Positions 33,303-38,827 of a stretch of DNA of 38,827 nt are shown one piece after another. The position numbers and the translations under genes were made by a program. The DNA is from a bacterium (lineage in GTDB: Bacteria; SZUA-79; Acidulodesulfobacterales; Acidulodesulfobacteraceae), in assembly GCA_021822485.1 (NCBI GenBank), contig JAKAQP010000014.1, forward strand, positions 1 to 38,827, given 5' to 3'. The notes under the pieces are model-generated. The model searched no databases. It had not been told where the DNA came from and saw only the letters and a list, made by a program, of their open reading frames with translations. Each line of letters begins with the position of its first letter. Within the stretch, counting starts at the first letter, position 1.

Positions 33303-34055
33303 ATGAATTTAAAAAGCATCAAAAAAATTAAGATATTTGCATTGATCTTAGCGCTTCTTATCCCTGCGCTTGCTTTTTCGGGATGTGCCACTACGGCAGG
33401 CAACGGAACCAGCGCAAGCGGACTATCTTCTAACGGCGTCGGTTTGAGCACAAAAATGAGTTCCAGTATATTTTTGCAACCTGTAGCACCTCAGGACAAA
33501 ATTGTTTATGTTAGCGTTAGAAATACTTCTACCGCAACCGGTCTAAATTTTAGACAACAGCTTATTTCTGAGCTTATAAGCGAAGGCTATAAAATTACTA
33601 ATAATCCTCAAGAAGCTAATTTTATGCTAATGTCTAATATTCTTTATATAGGAAAAACAACAAAATCTTATACTATGGCAGGAGCTTTGGCAGGAGGTTT
33701 CGGGGGCGCGTTAATAGGTTCAAGATATAATACGGCAACCGGTGTAGTCGGCGGAGGATTACTCGGGGCCGCAGTTGGAGGATTAATTGGCGACTTGCTT
33801 AAGCACAAGGCCTATATGATGGTAGTCGATATTCAGCTTGAACAAAGACAGAAAGGTTCATACACTACAAACGGAACATCCGCAAGCGAAGGTCTCGGCA
33901 ATTCTACCACAACTTATAACGCAGGAGTAAAAAATTGGGCTATATATAGAGACAGGGTTGTTTCACAGGCTAAAGCCATTAATTTGCAATTCAGTACAGC
34001 AGAACCGTTGTTGAAGAAACAAATTGCTCACGCTATCGCAAACTTAATGCCTTAA
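33303..34055 (+). CDS. traT: TraT-like outer-membrane lipoprotein (complement resistance family)
   Basis: A 250-residue lipoprotein. The signal peptide ends in F-S-G-C, with Cys28 as the lipidated residue. The mature part follows plasmid TraT in order: M-S-S-S-I-F-L-Q-P-V near 52-62, VRNTSTATGLNFRQQL, a Gly-rich hydrophobic middle (about 126-165, GALAGGFGGALIGS and GGGLLGAAVGGLIGD), MMVVDIQLEQRQKG, and an end with VSQAKAINLQFSTAEPLLKK. On F plasmids TraT gives surface exclusion and serum resistance. Here no conjugation genes are near, so it is probably a chromosomal relative with an unknown role. A perfect hairpin terminator follows. Confidence 0.85.
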   Translation: MNLKSIKKIKIFALILALLIPALAFSGCATTAGNGTSASGLSSNGVGLSTKMSSSIFLQPVAPQDKIVYVSVRNTSTATGLNFRQQLISELISEGYKITNNPQEANFMLMSNILYIGKTTKSYTMAGALAGGFGGALIGSRYNTATGVVGGGLLGAAVGGLIGDLLKHKAYMMVVDIQLEQRQKGSYTTNGTSASEGLGNSTTTYNAGVKNWAIYRDRVVSQAKAINLQFSTAEPLLKKQIAHAIANLMP

Positions 34056-34085
34056 TCTAAGTGGCGCAGTAACAATAATCAAAAT

Positions 34086-34123
34086 AAAAAAGGTGCAGGA
34101 TTTTAAAATCCTGCACCTTTTTT
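34086..34123. terminator. Bidirectional intrinsic terminator
   Basis: A perfect 38-base palindrome, AAAAAAGGTGCAGGATTTT and its complement, lies between the convergent TraT-like and TPR genes. The A-run on one side and T-run on the other make it a terminator on both strands. Confidence 0.9.
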
Positions 34124-34177
34124 ATTTTAAAAAAATAAATAAAATAATTTAATTTTAAATAAAAAAAATTAAGGTAA

Positions 34178-35233
34178 CTATAATCCACCTCCTAAAATGG
34201 CACCTATTCCTCCTACTTTAATTTCTTCCTGCATATAACGCGAAACCATCTGCATGTTGCCCAATTTTTGATAAGACAACATAATTCCGTGTATAGCAGG
34301 CATATAACTTTGATTATATTTCAACGCAGAATTAAATTCTTTAACGGCGGCATTATATTTTTGCATATTATTATAAAGATTACCGCTCAATGTATAATAA
34401 TTAACGGCATTGTCTATATTTCCCAATTTAACATATGTATTTGCTATATTTTTATACGGATATATATAATTCCTATATAATTTTATAGAAAGTTTAAACG
34501 AATTAATCGCCTGCAAATAATTCCCCGTTCTAAAATAGGTCAGGCCGGACTTATTGTATTCTTTAGCCGCCCTTCTGTCTTCGCCTAATTTTCTAAAAAT
34601 AGAACCTAAGTTTAAATACGCCATAGTGTAAAATGGATTTAAAGAAACGGCTTTATTGAAAAATTCAATAGCTTTATGATTTTTTTCCCTTTCTTCTTCG
34701 ATAAAACCTAAATTATTATAATAAACTGGATTTCTTGAATTTATTTTAACTAGTTTTGAAAATGCTATATAGGCATTTTTGTAATTATGATTTTTATTAT
34801 ACAGCAAACCTAAACTATTATAGGACTTTATATATTTAGGGTTCTGCTTTATAGCTTTTTTATAATACATTATAGCTTTATCGTCATTATTTAATTTGAA
34901 ATAAGATTGGCCTAGATAATAGTATATTTTTGCATTTTTTAAATTTTTATTTTTTTTATTTATTAATATTTTTAATTTCTTTATGGCAGCTTTAGGATTT
35001 TTATATAATATTTTTTGAATGCTTTTTAAATTATTATCATTTTTTGCGCTAAGCTTTGCGCTTTTAATTTTATTTGCATTAGCTGCTTTAGCCGCTGTTT
35101 TCTTTGTTGTGGTCGTACCAGTACTGACGACTTTATTTTCAGTTAAACCATAAACGGATCCAGATATTAATAAAGAATAAGCGATTAAAAATAAAACGGA
35201 TGCATTAATAATTTGTTTAACTTGTATTTTCAT
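34178..35233 (-). CDS. Exported tetratricopeptide repeat protein
   Basis: A 351-residue protein with a signal peptide or N-terminal anchor (residues 8-30). A basic, Lys/Ala-rich linker (about 40-75) leads to about eight TPR units between residues 75 and 340 (for example AKIYYYLGQSYFKLNNDDKA, YKSYNSLGLLYN-like and PYKNIANTYVKLGNID). The repeats end in GGIGAILGGGL. TPR proteins are scaffolds and the partner cannot be inferred. It stands alone, transcribed towards the TraT-like gene. Codon use is A/T-rich like the neighbours. No lipobox is present. Confidence 0.8.
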   Translation of the reverse strand: MKIQVKQIINASVLFLIAYSLLISGSVYGLTENKVVSTGTTTTKKTAAKAANANKIKSAKLSAKNDNNLKSIQKILYKNPKAAIKKLKILINKKNKNLKNAKIYYYLGQSYFKLNNDDKAIMYYKKAIKQNPKYIKSYNSLGLLYNKNHNYKNAYIAFSKLVKINSRNPVYYNNLGFIEEEREKNHKAIEFFNKAVSLNPFYTMAYLNLGSIFRKLGEDRRAAKEYNKSGLTYFRTGNYLQAINSFKLSIKLYRNYIYPYKNIANTYVKLGNIDNAVNYYTLSGNLYNNMQKYNAAVKEFNSALKYNQSYMPAIHGIMLSYQKLGNMQMVSRYMQEEIKVGGIGAILGGGL

Positions 35234-35353
35234 TAGATTTCACCTCGATTAATTAATAAAATATTTATTGTTTAAATTTTTTAAATTGATAATATTATTG
35301 TTACAATATACTTATTTATTGACTATTTGTCAAATATTACTCTTATTTACTTT

Positions 35354-36607
35354 TTATAGTTTATTTTTTTTCTTTATAAGATGAATAGATGATTTTTTGA
35401 GAGAGATATTTACCGCTTTACTTTCAAAAAGATTCATTACTTCATAAGCGTGAAAAGGTATTAATATTTTAAAGTTTAAATATTTTTCCGTTTCGACTAT
35501 TATTTCCATCATTCTTGAAGTAAAAATAGACGAAATAATTTTACCGGAAAACCGATTTTCTTTTACTCCTGCCGACATACCGCGGTCTTCTCTTAATATC
35601 ATAATATCCTCAGGTCTTACAGCCATATAAACACGCTCGCCCGTTTCAAAATTAATGTTAAAATCGGCTTCCATAACAATTTCCGAGTTAATTTCATTAC
35701 CGTTATTATTGCGGCTTTTTTTTTCGTAAAGATTCATTTTATTATAATCATACAATTCTTTCTTGCTTTCGTTTTGGATTTTAACTCTAATTTTCATTAA
35801 ATTATCGTTTTGCCTTATTTCAGATACGATGCCTTCTAATATATTTTCCGTTCCTATAAGAAAAGCTGTATCGATTGAAGAAGGCTTTTTTAAAACGTCT
35901 TTAGGATATCCTGAATCTTGAATTTTACCTTCGTTCAAAATAAACATTTTATCGGATAAGTTCATAACGTCTTCTATATCGTGGGTTACCAGCAATATAG
36001 AAACATTAAGCTCTTTATTGATATCCTTTATTAATTTTCTTACTTTTACTTTTGAAATTATATCGAGATTAGAAAACGGCTCGTCCATAAGAATTATGTC
36101 GGGGTTGACCATTAAAGCTCTTGCCAATGAAATTCGCTGCGCCTGCCCCATGCTTATTTCACTTGGATATCTTTTTTCTAGCCCGGTTATTCCAAGCAGT
36201 TCCATTATTTCTTTTGGAGAATAAAATTTATTTCCACTCCTTTCTATTTCTCCCCTTGCCTCTATTTCTTTATTATTTTTCTTTTCTTTATGACTTTTAT
36301 TTAATTTTAAACCGAATTCGATATTCTCTATTACGTTCATATTTGAAAACAATAGAGGTTCGTCCATTACAAGCGGAGTGCGCCTTTTATATGATTCCAT
36401 ATTATTTATATTTTTCCCGTTTATAAAAACGTCGCCTTCATCCTGTTTTAATATTCCGCAAATAATTTTTAAAACAGTGCTTTTACCTTCGCCGGAAAAA
36501 CCGAAAATAGAAGAAATTTCACCTTTTTCTATTTCTAAATTTACACCGTCCAACACTTTTTTGTCGTAAAAAGATTTGTGTATATTTTTTATTTCTAAAA
36601 GTTTCAT
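35354..36607 (-). CDS. modC: Molybdate/tungstate ABC transporter ATP-binding protein
   Basis: A 417-residue ATPase. Walker A GFSGEGKST is at residues 36-44, the signature is SMGQAQRISLARAL, Walker B is IILMDEPFSNLD and the switch is VTHD. The C-terminal third (about 255-410) carries TOBE-like regulatory sequence with VYMAVRPEDIMIL, split by a charged insertion. The usual Q-loop Gln is replaced: V-M-D-E-P (80-84) stands where V-F-Q-E-P is normal. A charged insertion (about 104-130) precedes the helical domain. It lies 95 bases after modB. Substrate is inferred from modA; tungstate is as likely as molybdate. Confidence 0.82.
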   Translation of the reverse strand: MKLLEIKNIHKSFYDKKVLDGVNLEIEKGEISSIFGFSGEGKSTVLKIICGILKQDEGDVFINGKNINNMESYKRRTPLVMDEPLLFSNMNVIENIEFGLKLNKSHKEKKNNKEIEARGEIERSGNKFYSPKEIMELLGITGLEKRYPSEISMGQAQRISLARALMVNPDIILMDEPFSNLDIISKVKVRKLIKDINKELNVSILLVTHDIEDVMNLSDKMFILNEGKIQDSGYPKDVLKKPSSIDTAFLIGTENILEGIVSEIRQNDNLMKIRVKIQNESKKELYDYNKMNLYEKKSRNNNGNEINSEIVMEADFNINFETGERVYMAVRPEDIMILREDRGMSAGVKENRFSGKIISSIFTSRMMEIIVETEKYLNFKILIPFHAYEVMNLFESKAVNISLKKSSIHLIKKKNKL

Positions 36608-36702
36608 TATAATTTACGATTTATTATTTACAGAATATTATTAATTATCTATTTTAAAATTTAAAGTATAAGTCTGTCGGAAAATTATAAATCTTATAAA
36701 AT

Positions 36703-37521
36703 CTATCTATTGCTGCCGCTGTTTTTTATACCAGTTTTATAATTAAAATATTTAAAAATACCAAGCGAAAAAAATGATATTATCATTAAAATACCTGCTA
36801 TTGCAATTGCCGCCGGATAATTTCCGTAACTTGTTTTAACGAATACTTCTATAGGCGCAGTTTCCGTAAGGTTTGGTATAACGCCCGAAACCATCTGCGT
36901 CGCAGCATATTCGCCTATTGATCTGGACCAGCTCATAGCCAGTCCCGCTATAATTCCGTTATAAGAAAGAGGGATAATTATCTTAAACAAGATATCGAAT
37001 GAAGAAGCTCCTAAAGTTTTGCTTAAATCTATCATTTTTCTATTTATTGAATCAAAAGACGTTTTTACTATATTTACGAAAAAAGGGAAAGATATAATTA
37101 ACTGAACCAGTACTATTCCTTGTGGCGTAAACACGAATTTTAATCCATTGTCTATAAAAAATTTGCCTATCGGATTTAAAGAGCCCATAGTAATTAGAAC
37201 GGCAAACCCTATAACCAAAGGGGAAGTAGTAAGCGGCAGCGTAGAAATTATATCTAATAAAAACGAAATTTTGCTTTTTTTAAATGAAAGGATGTATGCA
37301 ACCGGTATTCCTATAATTAAATTTATCGATATAACAATAAATGATAGTTTAAAACTAAGCAATACCGAATTCCATAAACTATGGTTTTCCAATTCTTTGA
37401 AGAAAAGATGTGCCGAAGTTTGAAAAAAAATTCCAGACAGAAGAATTATAAGCGTGGTAAAAAATAGGAACGAAATAATATAAACTATTATGTCAAATAT
37501 TCTGTTTTTTTTTAAATGCAT
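36703..37521 (-). CDS. modB: Molybdate/tungstate ABC transporter permease
   Basis: A 272-residue inner-membrane permease with about six hydrophobic segments. The EAA loop that docks on the ATPase is LGASSFDILFKIIIPLSYNG, followed by GLAMSWSRSIGEYAATQMVSG, typical of ModB/CysT-type permeases. Other signs are LPLTTSPLVIGFAV and SFDSINRKMIDLSKTLG. It lies between modA and modC on the same strand, with a hairpin in the 197-base gap from modA. Sulfate permeases are similar, so the substrate rests on the binding protein. Confidence 0.88.
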   Translation of the reverse strand: MHLKKNRIFDIIVYIISFLFFTTLIILLSGIFFQTSAHLFFKELENHSLWNSVLLSFKLSFIVISINLIIGIPVAYILSFKKSKISFLLDIISTLPLTTSPLVIGFAVLITMGSLNPIGKFFIDNGLKFVFTPQGIVLVQLIISFPFFVNIVKTSFDSINRKMIDLSKTLGASSFDILFKIIIPLSYNGIIAGLAMSWSRSIGEYAATQMVSGVIPNLTETAPIEVFVKTSYGNYPAAIAIAGILMIISFFSLGIFKYFNYKTGIKNSGSNR

Positions 37522-37653
37522 ATTCCGTGTTTAATTAATACATCAAAAAAAAATATTTTAAATTATTAAATATCACTTTATATTTTTTTTATTTTATATT
37601 AATCATTTTATAATATATAAAATATTATTGAAATAATAAAATCCAAGCCATTA

Positions 37654-37688
37654 AAAAATCCCTCTTTTTTTATAAAAGAGGGATTTTT
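37654..37688. terminator. Terminator or attenuator between modA and modB
   Basis: AAAAATCCCTCTTTT and AAAAGAGGGATTTTT form a 15-base-pair stem with a five-base loop. The flanking A/T runs allow termination on the minus strand after modA. Partial read-through would give more binding protein than permease. Confidence 0.75.
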
Positions 37689-37718
37689 ATAGAGGTGAAA
37701 GTTAAACAAGTCTTATTT

Positions 37719-38555
37719 TTAAAATGCGGAAGGAGTAAAACCCCAATATTTAAGTATTTTTCTTCCTCTATGCGAAAACAAAAGTTTTTCAAAATCTTTA
37801 TCTAAAGATTTATGTTTTGACTGATTAAGTATAGATACCGTAAATTTTGCATGCGTATTATATTTTGCCGGAATTTTTATTATATTAATTTTAGCGCCGG
37901 CTTTTTGAAGTTCCAACAGCTGAGAAGTATATAATATTCCTAAATCGGTATTTCCGGATTCTAAAATAGGCATTACAAGCGCCGCGTCCAATAGATGGTC
38001 GGCATGGGACGTAATTGTTTTAAAAGCTCCGGGATATTTTTTATTTATTCTTCTGAACATTGCCCATGTATAATCTCCTGCAGGGTCGCTATGCGGACTT
38101 GACGTCGTTAAAGAAACGTTTTTATCCATTAATTTTTTTATCAAATTGTTTTCGGTTACATTCGCCGGGTTATTTATAGGAGTTGCGGCGGCAAGATAAT
38201 CGTAAGCAAATATTTTATATGAATTTAAAAAACCTTTTTTTTCAAGCTGTCTTTGAAATTTTCCGTTGGCGGACAAAAACATATCGGCAGGTGCGCCCTC
38301 TTCTATGTCACCTTTCAAAACTCCGGCGCCTAAAAAATCGTAATATATATGAACGCCGGGATGTTCTTTTTTGAAAATTTTCCCTATTTCCATTATAGGC
38401 TTAGGAAGCGCATCGGCCGCAAGTATTCTTAAGGTTACGGCGTCAGCTTTTTTAACTGCAAAATTAATCGAAATAAATGAAATAAGCAACAACAAAAATA
38501 AAAATGCCGATAATTTTTTAAAAATTTTTCTAAAGACTTTCTTTTCTGCTTTCAT
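37719..38555 (-). CDS. modA: Molybdate/tungstate ABC transporter substrate-binding protein
   Basis: A 278-residue periplasmic binding protein with a signal peptide (about residues 1-39, basic start then LLLLISFISINFA). It follows the ModA pattern: RILAADALPKPIMEIGKIF, YYDFLGAGVLKGDIEEGAPAD, DMFLSANGKFQRQLEKKG, then SSPHSDPAGDYTWAMFRR and VMPILESGNTDLGILYTSQ. GAPADMFLSA is the best landmark. GAGGAGG precedes the ATG. Molybdate or tungstate would serve molybdopterin enzymes such as Sec-dependent formate dehydrogenase, which fits the selenium genes in the window. The oxyanion itself cannot be settled from sequence. Confidence 0.86.
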   Translation of the reverse strand: MKAEKKVFRKIFKKLSAFLFLLLLISFISINFAVKKADAVTLRILAADALPKPIMEIGKIFKKEHPGVHIYYDFLGAGVLKGDIEEGAPADMFLSANGKFQRQLEKKGFLNSYKIFAYDYLAAATPINNPANVTENNLIKKLMDKNVSLTTSSPHSDPAGDYTWAMFRRINKKYPGAFKTITSHADHLLDAALVMPILESGNTDLGILYTSQLLELQKAGAKINIIKIPAKYNTHAKFTVSILNQSKHKSLDKDFEKLLFSHRGRKILKYWGFTPSAF

Positions 38556-38693
38556 TTTTACAACCTCCTCATAACGATTTTATTTTCCGTTAATTTTAAT
38601 TTTATTAATAAATTTATTTATTGTTAGGTCTATTATGATATAACGAAAAATAAAAGTCAAGTTAAAAATAAAAAGCAAAATACGTGACATCTT

Positions 38694-38827
38694 TTACGAT
38701 TTTTTTGCAGATAGGACTTTGGTTTTTAAACTACCGTCGCTTAAAAGGATGCGCAGGTTTTCGCTTGGTTTGACTTGAGAGACGGAGGAAACTACGGCAT
38801 TGCTTTCGTTAAAGGTTATAGAATATC
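38694..38827 (-). CDS. xseA: Exodeoxyribonuclease VII large subunit, C-terminal fragment
   Basis: A frame open to the right edge ends at TAA (38696-38694) and gives about 44 residues: YSITFNESNAVVSSVSQVKP, then SENLRILLSDGSLKTKV. This matches the C-terminus of XseA, where R-G-Y-S-I, an S-x-x-Q-V-K-P-G-like turn and an L-x-D-G-x-L-x-x-x-V end are usual. The rest of the gene is outside the window. The call rests on this short end only. Confidence 0.65.
   Translation of the reverse strand, partial: YSITFNESNAVVSSVSQVKPSENLRILLSDGSLKTKVLSAKKS

Overview
The window is AT-rich (roughly one third G+C by eye), densely coded chromosomal DNA from a Gram-negative-type (diderm) bacterium. Outer-membrane genes (Pal lipoprotein, MlaEFD-type MCE transporter, TraT-like lipoprotein) sit beside genes typical of anaerobic, metal-rich metabolism: a heterodisulfide-reductase-like HdrB-HdrC fusion, archaeal-type split glutamate synthase, selenocysteine synthesis, corrinoid-dependent MetH and a molybdate/tungstate transporter. 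Gene content and the 6S RNA neighbourhood suggest a deltaproteobacterial-like lineage, possibly an uncultured one such as the Sva0485/Acidulodesulfobacterales type. That placement is inference only. No phage, integrase, transposase gene, CRISPR array, rRNA or tRNA was seen.

Layout. 1-6215 (minus): HdrBC fusion, glutamate synthase in three pieces (gltB1, gltB2, gltB3), a ZapB-like coiled coil, zapA, 6S RNA, and the 5' part of the 5-formyl-THF cyclo-ligase gene. 6377-7300 (plus): PAS plus degenerate GGDEF protein. 7265-9129 (minus): cbiC, lytic transglycosylase, pgsA. 9339-10382 (plus): rlmN. 10367-21157 (minus): murT, ArnE-like SMR protein, recO, selA, HNH endonuclease, mlaE, mlaF, mlaD, selD, RACo-like ATPase. 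21356-24769 (minus): murI and an activation-domain-less metH. 24877-25296 (plus): queF. 25459-26232 (minus): gatD. 26383-28412 (plus): bioF, bioC. 28463-29011 (minus): pal. 29191-34055 (plus): dnaJ/cbpA, CbpM-like gene, bioB, ruvX, mltG, traT-like gene. 34178-35233 (minus): TPR protein. 35354-38555 (minus): modC, modB, modA. The right edge holds the 3' end of xseA.

Main points. (1) selD is a selenoprotein gene: an in-frame TGA at the catalytic position is followed by a SECIS-like hairpin, and selA lies in the same region. (2) MurT and GatD, the lipid II D-glutamate amidation enzyme best known from Gram-positive bacteria, are both present in a diderm genome, split around metH and murI. (3) MetH lacks its reactivation domain, while a RACo-like ASKHA ATPase without a ferredoxin domain is encoded 10 kb away. 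(4) An HdrB-HdrC fusion heads the split glutamate synthase operon, which has no visible GltD. (5) Two copies of a 29-nt REP-like palindrome lie upstream of rlmN and selD. No wholly new multi-gene system is evident; the novelty is in unusual combinations of known parts.
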